A stretch of DNA of 64,000 nucleotides. Origin: Marinitoga aeolica. GTDB taxonomy: Bacteria; Thermotogota; Thermotogae; Petrotogales; Petrotogaceae. A program made the position numbers and the translations under genes. Positions 12,697-21,938 of this stretch are shown in pieces. The notes below the pieces were generated by a model that saw only the letters and a list, made by a program, of their open reading frames with translations, ran no database searches and had not been told where the DNA came from. The stretch covers positions 558,001 to 622,000 of the forward strand of contig NZ_CP069362.1 of assembly GCF_029910535.1 (NCBI RefSeq), written 5' to 3'. Numbering within the stretch: position 1 is the first letter of the stretch; each line of letters opens with the position of its first letter.

Positions 12697-13913
12697 TGGA
12701 AAAATTACTGGAAAAATATGCTGAACTTTTAGTAAAAGTAGGAATTAATGTTCAAAAAGGGCAAAGAGTTTTTTTAAGATCCACAATTGACGCTGTAGAT
12801 TTTACAAGAAAAGTTGCAGAAAAAGCCTATGAAGCTGGAGCAAAAGAAGTATACACGGTATATAATGATGAATATATGCTATTTTTAAAATTAAAATATG
12901 CTGATAAAGATTTGCTAAATGAATTTCATCAATGGGAAGTAGACATGGCAAAATATTTCTGTGATGACAAAGGAGCATTTTTAAGCATTATTGGTTCAGA
13001 TCCAGATATTTTAAAAACAATAGATCCACAAAAAATAGGGCAATATTCTAAAACAAGGCAAACAGCAATGAAAGAAGTATCAAAAGTTATAATGGCAGAT
13101 AAAGTTTCATGGTCAGTGGGAGCTGTACCTTCTGAAAAATGGGCTAAAAAAGTTTTCCCAAAATCTGAAAAACCTATAGAAGATTTATGGAATGCAATTT
13201 TAAAAACTGTTAGGGTAAACGAAAAAGACGACCCCGTAGAACTTTGGAATAAACATTTAAATAATCTTAAAACAAAGACTGAATATTTAAATAACAAACA
13301 ATATGATTACTTAAGGTACGAAGGTCCTGGAACAGACTTAATGGTTGGGCTTCCAGAAAATCATAAATGGCTTGGTGGTGCCCAAAAAAATGAAGATGGT
13401 ACGGTATTTTTACCTAACATTCCAACAGAAGAGGTATTTACCGCTCCACATAAAGATAAAGTAAATGGATATGTTAAAAATAGCAAACCATTAGTGTATG
13501 GTGGAAATATAATAGATGGTTTCACAATGGAATTTAAAGATGGAAAAATCATAAAAGTTACTGCTGAAAAAGGAGAAGATGTTTTAAAACAAGCTATTTC
13601 TCTCGACGAGGGAGCAAGCTACCTTGGAGAAGTTGCATTGGTTCCTGTCGACTCACCTATTTATCAATTAAATGTTGTATTTTACAATACATTATTTGAT
13701 GAAAATGCAGCTTCTCATTTTGCATTCGGAAGAGCTTATTCTACATGTGTTGAAAATGGGGAAAATATGAATGAACAAGAACTAAAAGAAGTTGGATTAA
13801 ATAATAGTATTACACATGTTGACTTCATGATAGGTAATGAAGAAATGAATGTATATGGTATTAAAAATGGTAAAGAAGAATTAATAATGAAAAATGGAAG
13901 ATGGGTTATATAA
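12696..13913 (+). CDS. M29-family aminopeptidase (thermophilic aminopeptidase)
   Basis: Cytoplasmic metal-dependent aminopeptidase of the AmpS/AmpT (M29) family, 405 residues, normal for the family. The C-terminal catalytic half holds the metal and catalytic residues in LDEGASYLGEVALV, FDENAASHFAFG and the terminal THVDFMIG segment. It removes N-terminal residues from peptides. Its ATG overlaps the polymerase stop codon by one base (TAATG) after GGGAGGAG, showing translational coupling with the polymerase gene, an odd functional pairing that may only reflect shared transcription. Confidence 0.93.
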   Translation: MEKLLEKYAELLVKVGINVQKGQRVFLRSTIDAVDFTRKVAEKAYEAGAKEVYTVYNDEYMLFLKLKYADKDLLNEFHQWEVDMAKYFCDDKGAFLSIIGSDPDILKTIDPQKIGQYSKTRQTAMKEVSKVIMADKVSWSVGAVPSEKWAKKVFPKSEKPIEDLWNAILKTVRVNEKDDPVELWNKHLNNLKTKTEYLNNKQYDYLRYEGPGTDLMVGLPENHKWLGGAQKNEDGTVFLPNIPTEEVFTAPHKDKVNGYVKNSKPLVYGGNIIDGFTMEFKDGKIIKVTAEKGEDVLKQAISLDEGASYLGEVALVPVDSPIYQLNVVFYNTLFDENAASHFAFGRAYSTCVENGENMNEQELKEVGLNNSITHVDFMIGNEEMNVYGIKNGKEELIMKNGRWVI

Positions 13914-13914
13914 T

Positions 13915-13942
13915 AAATAGCAGGCTTTAATGCCTGCTATTT
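13915..13942. terminator. Bidirectional terminator between aminopeptidase and pepD
   Basis: Perfect 11-bp stem (AAATAGCAGGC and complement) with a 6-base loop, flanked by A and T runs. It separates two converging genes; the pepD stop codon touches it. Confidence 0.88.
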
Positions 13943-15390
13943 TAATAATTTTTCATTTCTTTTAATACTTCCAATAAAAATTCCCATGTTCTTCTCACAG
14001 AAGATATACTCATTTTTTCTTGTGGTGTATGAACATCATATAGATTAGGGCCAAAGGAAATCATATCTACATCCTTCATTTTTCCAGAAAGAATTCCACA
14101 TTCCAAACCTGCATGTATTGCTGCTATTTCTGGATCTTTTCCATACATGTTTTTATATACCTTTTTCATTAACTCTCTTATTTTTGAATCTGGTTTATAT
14201 TCCCATGCTGGATATGGTGCATTTGTAGTTATTGAAGCTCCATTTAATTTAGCTATAATTTCTGATTTGTTATGTATAAAGTCTCTTAATGTTTCTACAG
14301 AACTTCTTGTTGCTGATGTGAATTCAATTCTATTTTCATATGTCTTTACAACACCTAAATTGCTTGAACTTTCAACAAGCCCTTCAATAGCCTTACTCAT
14401 TGTTTGAACACCATCATGAACTAACATTAAAATGTTTACTGCTTTTTCAAATGAGTAATTACTTAAAACCTTTGATGGTTTTTCTATTTCTTCTAGATCT
14501 ACCTTTACATTAGGATCTGAAATGCTTAACTCATTGCTAAATGTTCTTTGCCAATATTCAACTATTTCTTTTGTTTTTCTAATATCATTTACTACAATTT
14601 CAGCTTCTGCTTCTCTTGGAATAGCATTACTTTTATCTCCTCCATTTATTGTTGCACATTCCAAATCTGTTTTTTTCATTAAATCATATAATACTCTTCC
14701 CAATAATTTATTTGCATTTCCTCTTTGTTTAATTATTTCCATTCCGGAATGTCCACCTTGTAATCCAGAAATTTTTAATTTTAACCCATATTTATTTTTT
14801 GATTCCACATATTCTATTGGTAAGGTTATAATATCCCTTAATCCACCTGCACAACTAACATAAAATATTCCCTCTTCTTCTGAGTCTATGTTTAATAACA
14901 CTTTACCATTTAATAATTTAGGGTCTAATTCATTAGCACCAGTCATACCCGTTTCTTCTTCAGTTGTAAATAATGCCTCAATTGCAGGATGTTCAATATC
15001 ATTTGAGTCTAATAATGCTAATGCATAGGCAACAGCAATACCATTATCTGCTCCTAATGTTGTATTAGTAGCTTTAATATAATCTCCTTCGATTTGTAGC
15101 TTAATTGGATCTTTTGAAAAATCATGTGTTGAATCAGATGTTTTTTCACATACCATATCTATATGTCCTTGGATAATCACTCCAGGTATATTTTCATATC
15201 CTTTAGTTGCTGGTTTTTTTATAATAACATTTAATGCTTTATCTTGAATATATTCTAAATTTCTTTCCTTAGCAAAATTTACAAGATAATCACTTATTGC
15301 TTTTTCATTACCTGAACATCTTGGAATTTTACTAATTTCTTCAAAAAAATAAAATACCTTTTCTGGTTCTAACCCTTCTAAAACTCTCAT
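13942..15390 (-). CDS. pepD: Aminoacyl-histidine dipeptidase PepD (M20 family)
   Basis: Zinc dipeptidase with broad specificity, including Xaa-His dipeptides. 482 residues, the usual PepD length. Visible signatures: QGHIDMV with metal ligand H76 and D78, GADNGIAVAYALALL with a bridging Asp, TTEEETGMTGA with the catalytic Glu pair, and IHAGLECG near the C terminus. GGAGG precedes the ATG at 15390, and a good promoter lies upstream. The gene converges on the M29 aminopeptidase, so two peptide-degrading enzymes are neighbours, consistent with a peptide-using fermenter. Confidence 0.94.
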   Translation of the reverse strand: MRVLEGLEPEKVFYFFEEISKIPRCSGNEKAISDYLVNFAKERNLEYIQDKALNVIIKKPATKGYENIPGVIIQGHIDMVCEKTSDSTHDFSKDPIKLQIEGDYIKATNTTLGADNGIAVAYALALLDSNDIEHPAIEALFTTEEETGMTGANELDPKLLNGKVLLNIDSEEEGIFYVSCAGGLRDIITLPIEYVESKNKYGLKLKISGLQGGHSGMEIIKQRGNANKLLGRVLYDLMKKTDLECATINGGDKSNAIPREAEAEIVVNDIRKTKEIVEYWQRTFSNELSISDPNVKVDLEEIEKPSKVLSNYSFEKAVNILMLVHDGVQTMSKAIEGLVESSSNLGVVKTYENRIEFTSATRSSVETLRDFIHNKSEIIAKLNGASITTNAPYPAWEYKPDSKIRELMKKVYKNMYGKDPEIAAIHAGLECGILSGKMKDVDMISFGPNLYDVHTPQEKMSISSVRRTWEFLLEVLKEMKNY

Positions 15391-15429
15391 TTAAATTCCT
15401 CCTTTTGTAGGTATAATTATTTCTATGAT

Positions 15430-15457
15430 ATTATATCATAAATATTTAGCTTAACAA
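15430..15457 (-). promoter_or_regulatory. Promoter of pepD
   Basis: Minus-strand -35 TTGTTA (15452-15457), 16-bp spacer and perfect -10 TATAAT (15430-15435), about 40 bases before the pepD start. Confidence 0.65.
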
Positions 15458-15477
15458 ATTAAAAAAACACCTCCTCA

Positions 15478-15512
15478 GTAGTTAGTGTCATTTTTAGTAA
15501 TTACACTACTAC
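15478..15512. repeat. Imperfect palindrome in the pepD-exoA divergent region
   Basis: GTAGTTAGTGT (15478-15488) pairs with ACACTACTAC (15503-15512) with one bulged base. It could be an operator or an RNA hairpin. It is upstream of the pepD promoter and about 145 bases before the exonuclease gene. No family assigned. Confidence 0.4.
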
Positions 15513-15657
15513 ATTGGAGATATTATTAAATAATTATAGAGTTCCAAAATGCATAATAGAAGCAAAAACTAAAAGATTGTTTTATTTTATACTTTTTGAA
15601 CATAATAATATGTTATAATATGTATTGAAATCAAAAGTATGAAAACGGAGGTAGATT

Positions 15658-16422
15658 ATGAAAATATTATCTTGGAATGTTAATGGAATAAGAGCAGCAA
15701 TAAAAAAGGGATTTGTAGAATTTCTTGATGAGGAAGATCCTGATATATTATGTATACAAGAAACTAAAGCAAGAGAAGAACAACTCACCAAAAAGTTTCT
15801 TGAACACGGACCTTGGAAAAAATATTTTGTTTCTGCTGAAAAGAAAGGATATAGTGGTGTTGCAACTTTTACAAAAATTGAACCCAAAAATGTATTAAAA
15901 GGGTTTGAAAATGAAAAATTTGATTCAGAAGGTAGGACATTAATCACAGAATATGAAAATTTTTCATTATTTAATATCTACTTCCCTAATGGAAAGGCTC
16001 GCGATGAAAGATTACAGTATAAAATGGATTTCTACTATTTTTTATTAGAATTTTTAGAAGATTATAAGAAGAAACAACCAAACGTTATAATATGTGGAGA
16101 TGTTAATACTGCTCATACAGAAATCGATCTTGCAAGACCAAAAGAAAATGAAAACACTTCTGGTTTTTTACCAATTGAAAGAGAATGGATTGATAAGTTA
16201 TTAGACAGCGGTTTCATTGATACATTTAGGGTGTTTAATAAAGAACCTAATAATTACACATGGTGGGATTATAAAACCAGAGCAAGGGAAAGAAATGTTG
16301 GATGGAGAATAGATTATTTCTTTATAAGCACCCCATTAAAAAGTAAGCTTAAAAATGCATTTATTCTTTCAAATGTAATGGGATCAGATCATTGCCCTAT
16401 CGGCATCGAAATTGATTTATAA
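15658..16422 (+). CDS. xthA: Exodeoxyribonuclease III / AP endonuclease
   Basis: DNA repair nuclease of the exonuclease-endonuclease-phosphatase fold, 254 residues. It cuts at abasic sites and removes 3' blocking groups. Conserved elements: [11 protein letters not shown] (metal-binding Asn), CIQETKA (catalytic Glu), a GYSGVA segment, [13 protein letters not shown] (catalytic Asp and Asn), WRIDYFF and the terminal SDHCPIGI with the catalytic Asp-His pair. All active-site residues are present. GGAGG precedes the ATG. A -10-like TATAAT lies at 15614-15619 but no -35 at proper spacing is clear. It is a single gene between divergent pepD and the ribosomal operon. Confidence 0.95.
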   Translation: MKILSWNVNGIRAAIKKGFVEFLDEEDPDILCIQETKAREEQLTKKFLEHGPWKKYFVSAEKKGYSGVATFTKIEPKNVLKGFENEKFDSEGRTLITEYENFSLFNIYFPNGKARDERLQYKMDFYYFLLEFLEDYKKKQPNVIICGDVNTAHTEIDLARPKENENTSGFLPIEREWIDKLLDSGFIDTFRVFNKEPNNYTWWDYKTRARERNVGWRIDYFFISTPLKSKLKNAFILSNVMGSDHCPIGIEIDL

Positions 16423-16434
16423 TTTTAACATAAG

Positions 16435-16463
16435 TTTAATCAATGATTAGTGTGAAATATGAT
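16435..16463 (+). promoter_or_regulatory. Probable promoter of the rplU operon
   Basis: A -10-like TATGAT at 16458-16463 with a weak -35 TTTAAT at 16435-16440 and a 17-bp spacer, placed immediately upstream of the leader hairpin. Confidence 0.4.
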
Positions 16464-16471
16464 AAAATATT

Positions 16472-16530
16472 CCGGAAAGGGTCTAAGGTCTCAAAGCCAT
16501 AATGGTACCTTAGCCCACTATTATTATTTC
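16472..16530 (+). ncRNA. Leader hairpin before rplU (possible L21 autoregulatory leader)
   Basis: The transcript leader holds a strong stem in which GGGTCTAAGGT (16479-16489) pairs with ACCTTAGCCC (16507-16516) with one bulge; a short inner CCA/TGG pairing caps it. There is no T run and it is followed by the L21 ribosome site, so it is not a terminator. Its position directly before rplU resembles the ribosomal protein leaders known for L21 operons in Firmicutes. Identity with that Rfam class is a guess. Confidence 0.5.
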
Positions 16531-16546
16531 AAGAGGAGGTGACTAT

Positions 16547-16858
16547 ATGTACGCTATTATCGAAGTTGGCGGAAAACAGTACAAAGTTGAAGAAGGCATG
16601 GAACTTTACACAGAAAAATTAAACGGATATGAACCAGGTTCAGAAGTTATATTAGATAAGGTTTTATTCGTAAAAAGTGATTCTGCAAAAATAGGAAAAC
16701 CTTATGTAGAAAACGCTAAGGTTGTTGCTGAAGTTGTAGAACACGGAAAAGATAAAAAAGTATTAGTTGTAAAGTTCCAAGGAAGAAAAAATTATAGAAG
16801 AAAAAAAGGACATCGCCAACACTACACAGCTTTAAAAATCAAAAAAATTGAAGCATGA
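16547..16858 (+). CDS. rplU: Ribosomal protein L21
   Basis: Large-subunit protein that binds 23S rRNA, 103 residues. It begins with the family hallmark [17 protein letters not shown] and ends with the basic [19 protein letters not shown] segment. AGGAGGTG precedes the ATG. It is the first gene of the L21-Prp-L27-RibU-L13-S9 operon; its stop overlaps the prp start (ATGA). Confidence 0.98.
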   Translation: MYAIIEVGGKQYKVEEGMELYTEKLNGYEPGSEVILDKVLFVKSDSAKIGKPYVENAKVVAEVVEHGKDKKVLVVKFQGRKNYRRKKGHRQHYTALKIKKIEA

Positions 16859-17148
16859 TAGATGTAAAATTTAATTTTAAGAAAAAATTTGTTGAAATTA
16901 AAGGACATGCTGAATTTGATGAATTTGGAAAAGATATTGTTTGTAGTGCTGTAAGCGTATTAACTCAATTTGTAGCTGAAATAATCAAAAATGAAAAAAA
17001 TGGTAATTACAAGAAAAAAGATGGTTATTTAAAAATTAGCTGGAAAGATAATGAAATGTCTGATAAATTGATTATGTATTTACACGATGCATTAAAAGGT
17101 ATTGAAAAAAGTTATCCCGATAACTTGAAAGTGGAGGTGAATAAATAA
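16855..17148 (+). CDS. prp: Ribosomal-processing cysteine protease Prp
   Basis: 97-residue protease that removes the N-terminal extension of ribosomal protein L27. The catalytic pair is visible as H18 in [11 protein letters not shown] and C30 in DIVCSAVS, the family signature. It is encoded between L21 and its substrate L27 and overlaps both (4 bases with rplU, 1 base with rpmA). The presence of the protease agrees with the cleavable N terminus on the L27 encoded next door. Known for Firmicutes and some other phyla including Thermotogota. Confidence 0.94.
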   Translation: MIDVKFNFKKKFVEIKGHAEFDEFGKDIVCSAVSVLTQFVAEIIKNEKNGNYKKKDGYLKISWKDNEMSDKLIMYLHDALKGIEKSYPDNLKVEVNK

Positions 17149-17423
17149 TGAAAATAAATCTTCAGCTCTTTTCTTCTAAAAAGAGTGGAGGTACAGCAAA
17201 AAACGGAAGAGATTCCAAACCAAAGTACCTCGGAGTTAAAAAAAGTGATGGTCAAAAGGTAATTCCAGGAAACATTATTGTTAGACAAAGAGGAACACAT
17301 TTCCACCCAGGTAATAATGTAGGTATGGGAAAAGATCATACAATATTTGCTAAAATAGAAGGTTATGTAAAATTTGAAAAGAAAAACAACAGAAGATTAA
17401 TTAGCGTTTATCCCGAAAGATAA
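17148..17423 (+). CDS. rpmA: Ribosomal protein L27 with cleavable N-terminal extension
   Basis: 91-residue large-subunit protein whose N terminus reaches the peptidyl-transferase centre. The sequence starts [15 protein letters not shown], so the normal beginning (SSKKSGG) is preceded by eight extra residues ending in the Prp recognition motif LQLF. In bacteria with Prp this extension is removed and removal is needed for function. Signature [15 protein letters not shown] follows. Start codon overlaps the prp stop (TAATG) with GGAGGTG upstream. Confidence 0.97.
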   Translation: MKINLQLFSSKKSGGTAKNGRDSKPKYLGVKKSDGQKVIPGNIIVRQRGTHFHPGNNVGMGKDHTIFAKIEGYVKFEKKNNRRLISVYPER

Positions 17424-17435
17424 GTTGGTGATAGC

Positions 17436-17966
17436 ATGAGCCGTGTAAAAATTTTATCCACGGCAGGAATATTAGGGGCTTTGTCTGTATTATTAATGTT
17501 TTTAGAATTCCCTATTTTTCCTTTCGCAAATTTTTTAAAGTTTGATCCAAGTGCTTTACTAATTATTGCATCTTTGTTTTTATTTGATTGGAAAACAGCT
17601 ATGTTTTCATTAATAACAAAAGATCTTGTTTTTTACTTTGTAAAATCAGGAGATTTAATTGGAGTTTCAATGGATTTTGTTGCTATTTTTACTTTTATAT
17701 CTATAATTTCTATCTTTAGATTAAACATAAATAAATATATTAAATATGTTGTAGCAGCGTTTTGTGTTGGAATTGCAATGGTTTTAATGAATATGGCTAT
17801 TATACCAATATATTTTAAAATGTCTTTTAGTGATGCAGCAAAATATTTTGGTTTAACTCCATGGACGCTTATTATCACTATAGTAAGCTTTAATTTAATA
17901 AAATTTATTGCGAATGCAATTTTAGGAGACTTGTTATATAAAAGAATTAAAAACTTTTTTTCCTAA
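17436..17966 (+). CDS. ribU: Riboflavin ECF transporter substrate-binding component RibU
   Basis: 176-residue membrane protein with about six hydrophobic segments, the size of ECF S components. The region [18 protein letters not shown] matches the riboflavin-binding RibU group, and the homologous gene occupies the same place next to L27 and L13 in Thermotoga maritima, where RibU has been characterised (from memory). It would bind riboflavin at the outer face and work with the shared EcfA/A'/T module, which is not in this window. GGTGAT precedes the ATG. There is no FMN riboswitch in the 12-base gap, so expression follows the ribosomal operon. Confidence 0.88.
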   Translation: MSRVKILSTAGILGALSVLLMFLEFPIFPFANFLKFDPSALLIIASLFLFDWKTAMFSLITKDLVFYFVKSGDLIGVSMDFVAIFTFISIISIFRLNINKYIKYVVAAFCVGIAMVLMNMAIIPIYFKMSFSDAAKYFGLTPWTLIITIVSFNLIKFIANAILGDLLYKRIKNFFS

Positions 17967-17983
17967 GAAAGGAGGACAGCAAA

Positions 17984-18430
17984 ATGGCTTCAATTATGAC
18001 TCAAAAGAGTTATTTAGCAAAAAATGAAGAAGTTGAAAGAAAATGGTATGTAGTTGATGCAGCAGGTATGTCATTGGGTAGATTAGCTGCACAAGTAGCA
18101 AAAGTGTTACAAGGAAAACACAAACCAACATATACACCTCATGTTGATACAGGTGATTATGTTATTGTAATAAATGCTGAAAAAATAGTATTGACAGGTA
18201 AAAAATTGACTCAAAAGAAATATTATAGACATACAGGTTATCCTGGAGGAATAAAAGAACAAACAGCAAAAGATATTTTAGAAAAATATCCTGAAAGATT
18301 AATTGAAAAAGCTGTTAAAGGTATGCTTCCTAAAACAACATTAGGAAGACATATGTTTAAAAAATTAAAGGTTTATTCTGGTTCTAATCACCCTCATGAA
18401 GCACAAAAACCAGAAAAGTTGGAATTATAA
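17984..18430 (+). CDS. rplM: Ribosomal protein L13
   Basis: 148-residue large-subunit assembly protein. Recognised by [19 protein letters not shown], the [12 protein letters not shown] core and the C-terminal [13 protein letters not shown] and HPHEAQKPE segments. AAAGGAGGAC precedes the ATG at 17984. L13-S9 is a nearly universal gene pair. Confidence 0.98.
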   Translation: MASIMTQKSYLAKNEEVERKWYVVDAAGMSLGRLAAQVAKVLQGKHKPTYTPHVDTGDYVIVINAEKIVLTGKKLTQKKYYRHTGYPGGIKEQTAKDILEKYPERLIEKAVKGMLPKTTLGRHMFKKLKVYSGSNHPHEAQKPEKLEL

Positions 18431-18444
18431 GGAGGGAATAATGC

Positions 18445-18852
18445 ATGGCTGAATTAATAGATTATTACGGCACAGGTAGAAGAAAAGCTTCTATCGCAAG
18501 AGTACACTTAAGACCTGGCGAAGGTAAAGTTAGAGTTAATAAAAAAGAATTTGAAAATCTAACACAATATTTTAATAACAATCCTGTTTGGTCCAAACAC
18601 GCTTTAGAACCATTAACAGTTACAGAAAACGAAGGAAAATTTGACTTAGTAATCACTGTTGAAGGCGGCGGAATGAACGGTCAAGCTGGTGCAATCAGAT
18701 TAGGTATCGCAAGAGCTTTATTACAATATGATGAAAATTTAAGACCTGTATTAAGAAAACACGGATTATTAACAAGAGATCCAAGAGAAGTAGAAAGAAA
18801 GAAATACGGTTTAAAGAAAGCAAGAAGGGCACCACAATTCTCAAAGAGATGA
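18445..18852 (+). CDS. rpsI: Ribosomal protein S9
   Basis: 135-residue small-subunit protein. The start [16 protein letters not shown], the [19 protein letters not shown] core and the C-terminal tail ending QFSKR, which reaches the P-site tRNA, are all typical. Start chosen at 18445 after AAGGAGGGA. Last gene of the ribosomal operon. Confidence 0.98.
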   Translation: MAELIDYYGTGRRKASIARVHLRPGEGKVRVNKKEFENLTQYFNNNPVWSKHALEPLTVTENEGKFDLVITVEGGGMNGQAGAIRLGIARALLQYDENLRPVLRKHGLLTRDPREVERKKYGLKKARRAPQFSKR

Positions 18853-18884
18853 TTTTTGGATTATATCAAAATGTTGCATAATAA

Positions 18885-18905
18885 GGGAACGGTTTTTCCG
18901 TTCCC
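18885..18905 (+). terminator. Hairpin between rpsI and dnaG
   Basis: Perfect 8-bp stem (GGGAACGG / CCGTTCCC) with a T5 loop, followed by a weak T-containing tract. It probably terminates or attenuates the ribosomal operon before the dnaG-rpoD genes; readthrough is plausible. Confidence 0.65.
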
Positions 18906-18932
18906 ATCCTTTTGCTATATGGAGATGGTATT

Positions 18933-20663
18933 TTGATACCAAAAGAAATTATTGATGAAATAAACTCAAGATTAAATATCAAAGATATAGTTGGGAATTA
19001 TCTTTCCTTAAAAAGAACGGGAAAGAATTATACTGCTTTATGTCCTTTTCATCCAGAAGATACTCCTTCTTTTTTTATTTTTCCTGCAACTAACACATTT
19101 CATTGTTTCGGTTGCGGAGCTCATGGAGATCCTATTAGTTTTATTCAAAAATATGAACAACTAAGCTTTATTGATGCTGTAAAAAAAGCTGCATCATTAG
19201 CTGGTGTAAATATTTCTCAATATTTAAAACAAAAAGAATTACCTGTAGAATTACAGATATTTGAAAATTATCATAAAAAATACAAAGAAATCCTTTTAAA
19301 TTTATCAAAATCTCATCCCGCTTGGAAATATTTGAATAATAGAGGAATTACTATAGAATATGCTGATAAATTTGATTTAGGATTTTCAAATGGTTCTTTA
19401 AAATCTTCTATATTAGATGATTTTGATTTACCTATAACCCTCGGAAATGAATTAGGAATAATTAGAAAAAATGGTAGTGAAATTTTTTCTAATAGAATAA
19501 TAATTCCAATAAAAGATGATTTTGGAAGAGTTGTTGCTTTTGCCGGAAGAACTATAAATAACGAAAATCCTAAATATTTAAATAGTCCAGAAAATAAATT
19601 TTTCCAAAAATCTAATATATTATTTTTATATGAAAAATCAAAAAATATCATTAAAAGAGAAAAATATTCTATCTTAGTTGAAGGTTATTTCGATGCAATA
19701 AACATGCATATTAATGGTTTTGAAAACACAGTAGCTATCCTTGGTTCTGCATTCACCTCAAATCATGCAAAAAAATTAATTAAACTAACAGACAAAGTTA
19801 TTACTATGTTTGATATGGATTCTGCTGGACAAAACGCAACATTAAAATCATTGGATTATTTATTATCCTATGGTTTTCAAGTAGCTATTGCACAATACAA
19901 TTCCAAAGATCCAGATGAATTAATTAAAAAATCTGGTTCGAAAGGAATTTTAAACACCTTAGAAAATTCTACAAAATTCTATGAGTTTATTCCTGAGTAT
20001 TTTAAAGATAAATATAATTTAAATGATGAGTTTGGAATAGAACAATATCTTGAAAAAATGGCTGAATGGTACTTAAAATTTCAAAAATCAAAACATGCTG
20101 CAATCTTAGATACATTTATTAAAAGAATATCATTGATTCTTTTAAAACCCGAAAACAATATAAAAAAAGCCATAGATAATATATTAAAGTATAAAAAATT
20201 TAATAAAAAAATCCTCCCATATGTATCTCAAACAGAAAATACTATATCTTCTAAAATAAAAAAATATAATGAGCTTGATAAACAACTTATATGGTTATGG
20301 ATTAAACATAAAAGATTTAGAAACATTATAACGGAAAAACTTTCATCAAAAGATTTTGAAAGTTATGGAAAAGAATTTTTGGATTTTATAGAAAATGGAT
20401 ATGATTTATCTTATATCCTTGAAAATGGTAGCGAAGAACTGGTTGATTTAATAAAATTGACATGGAATTTTGATTATGATATAGAACCAGAAAAGGTATT
20501 TTCAAGTCTAATATTATCAGTGGAGAGATTTCGAAAAGAAAAAGAAATTAAAGAGCTTAGAAAATTATTAAACTCTACTGTAGATCCAAAAGAAAAAAAA
20601 GAGATAATGAAAAAAATTTTTGAAATACTCGCTACCCTCAAAAAGCGAGGAGGTGTTTTTTAA
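18933..20663 (+). CDS. dnaG: DNA primase DnaG
   Basis: Makes RNA primers for replication, about 576 residues. The N-terminal CHC2 zinc finger has C37, H40, C58 and C61 (CPFH and CFGC). The TOPRIM catalytic core includes [12 protein letters not shown] and [13 protein letters not shown] set the start at TTG 18933 because GGAG lies eight bases upstream and the usual primase N terminus ([13 protein letters not shown]) begins there; a longer frame from TTG 18912 would start inside the ribosome site region. The stop overlaps the rpoD ATG by one base, giving the classic dnaG-rpoD pair. The C-terminal helicase-interaction region is short and divergent. Confidence 0.95.
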   Translation: MIPKEIIDEINSRLNIKDIVGNYLSLKRTGKNYTALCPFHPEDTPSFFIFPATNTFHCFGCGAHGDPISFIQKYEQLSFIDAVKKAASLAGVNISQYLKQKELPVELQIFENYHKKYKEILLNLSKSHPAWKYLNNRGITIEYADKFDLGFSNGSLKSSILDDFDLPITLGNELGIIRKNGSEIFSNRIIIPIKDDFGRVVAFAGRTINNENPKYLNSPENKFFQKSNILFLYEKSKNIIKREKYSILVEGYFDAINMHINGFENTVAILGSAFTSNHAKKLIKLTDKVITMFDMDSAGQNATLKSLDYLLSYGFQVAIAQYNSKDPDELIKKSGSKGILNTLENSTKFYEFIPEYFKDKYNLNDEFGIEQYLEKMAEWYLKFQKSKHAAILDTFIKRISLILLKPENNIKKAIDNILKYKKFNKKILPYVSQTENTISSKIKKYNELDKQLIWLWIKHKRFRNIITEKLSSKDFESYGKEFLDFIENGYDLSYILENGSEELVDLIKLTWNFDYDIEPEKVFSSLILSVERFRKEKEIKELRKLLNSTVDPKEKKEIMKKIFEILATLKKRGGVF

Positions 20664-21925
20664 TGGCAGATAAAAATTTAATGAAAGCCATCGAAGAGAT
20701 TGGCAATTTAGAAATTGGTGATGTTGACAAATCTAAAGAATTTGTTGAAGTTAAAAAGAAAAAGAAAAAAAGTTATAAACCTCCAAAACCTTTTGAAAAG
20801 ATTATTAAAGAATTAGTTAAAAAAGCAAAAAAGAATAATATGGTATTAACATATGAAGATATTGATAAAACTTTACCCTCTGAATTGGATACTGAATTAA
20901 TTGAAAAAGTATATGAAGCATTAGAAAAAGAAGGAATAATGGTTGATGATGGCTCTCAATTAGATGATGAAAGCATTCACGAAATTGAAGAAATTATTGA
21001 ATCCGAGGGTGCTGCTACAATTGAATTAATGGACTATTTAGAAGATGGGGTTACACAAGTATTTGATAACATGTCTCTGAAAGACCCTATAAAAGTTTAT
21101 TTAAAAGAAATTGGCAAAATAAAATTATTAACTCCTCAAAGAGAAAAAAGGTTAGCTAAAAGGGCTCATGAAGGCAACAAAAAAGCAAGAGATGAATTAA
21201 TAAGAGCTAATTTAAGATTAGTTATATCTATCGCAAAAAAATATGTTGGAAGGGGATTATCATTCCTTGATTTAATCCAAGAAGGCAATATAGGTCTTAT
21301 TAAAGCAGTAAATAAATTTGATTATAAAAAAGGATTTAAATTTAGTACATATGCAACATGGTGGATAAGACAGGCTATTACAAGAGCTATTGCTGATCAG
21401 GCAAGAACTATAAGAATTCCTGTTCATATGGTTGAAACTATAAATAAATTCAATAAAATAATAAGGGAATATCTTCAAGAATATGGAGAATATCCTTCTC
21501 CTGAAAAATTAGCCGAATTAACAGGAAAACCTATAGAAAAAGTAAATGAAATATTGCTCACAGCAAGGGAAACTATTTCTGCAGATTCACCACTTGGTTC
21601 ATCTGATGAAGATGACTCTACAATTGGTGATTTTATAGCTGATGATTCATTAGACAAACCTTCTGAAGTTGCTATGAAAATGTTATTAAGAGAAGAATTA
21701 GAAAAGATATTAGATACATTACAACCAAGAGAGGCTATGGTTTTAAAAATGAGATATGGCCTTCTTGATGGAAAAGTTAAAACATTAGAAGAAGTTGGAC
21801 AATATTTTAATGTAACCAGAGAAAGAATTAGACAAATAGAAGTAAAAGCTTTAAGAAAATTAAGACATCCAAGCAGAAGCGCTCAATTAAAAGAATTAAG
21901 TTCCATGTTAGGTAAAGAATTATAA
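20663..21925 (+). CDS. rpoD: Primary sigma factor of RNA polymerase
   Basis: Housekeeping sigma-70, 420 residues, the SigA size. An acidic/basic N-terminal region 1.1 is followed by region 1.2 ([11 protein letters not shown]), region 2 with the -10 recognition and melting helix ([18 protein letters not shown]), region 3 and region 4 with the -35 helix-turn-helix ([20 protein letters not shown]). These agree with the TTGACA/TATAAT-like promoters found in the window. ATG overlaps the dnaG stop (TAATG) after GAGGAGGTG. Confidence 0.97.
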   Translation: MADKNLMKAIEEIGNLEIGDVDKSKEFVEVKKKKKKSYKPPKPFEKIIKELVKKAKKNNMVLTYEDIDKTLPSELDTELIEKVYEALEKEGIMVDDGSQLDDESIHEIEEIIESEGAATIELMDYLEDGVTQVFDNMSLKDPIKVYLKEIGKIKLLTPQREKRLAKRAHEGNKKARDELIRANLRLVISIAKKYVGRGLSFLDLIQEGNIGLIKAVNKFDYKKGFKFSTYATWWIRQAITRAIADQARTIRIPVHMVETINKFNKIIREYLQEYGEYPSPEKLAELTGKPIEKVNEILLTARETISADSPLGSSDEDDSTIGDFIADDSLDKPSEVAMKMLLREELEKILDTLQPREAMVLKMRYGLLDGKVKTLEEVGQYFNVTRERIRQIEVKALRKLRHPSRSAQLKELSSMLGKEL

Positions 21926-21938
21926 TCGGAGGATTATT

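Noticed and set aside
12929-13297. 122-codon frame antisense to the M29 aminopeptidase
   Set aside because: No ribosome site or recognisable domain, and the sense gene is a full-length family member.
15478-15512. CRISPR-like or IS-end repeat
   Set aside because: Only one imperfect palindrome is present; no spaced repeat units and no transposase nearby.
18885-18905. Riboswitch before dnaG
   Set aside because: The feature is a single short hairpin without the multi-stem conserved core of any riboswitch I recognise.
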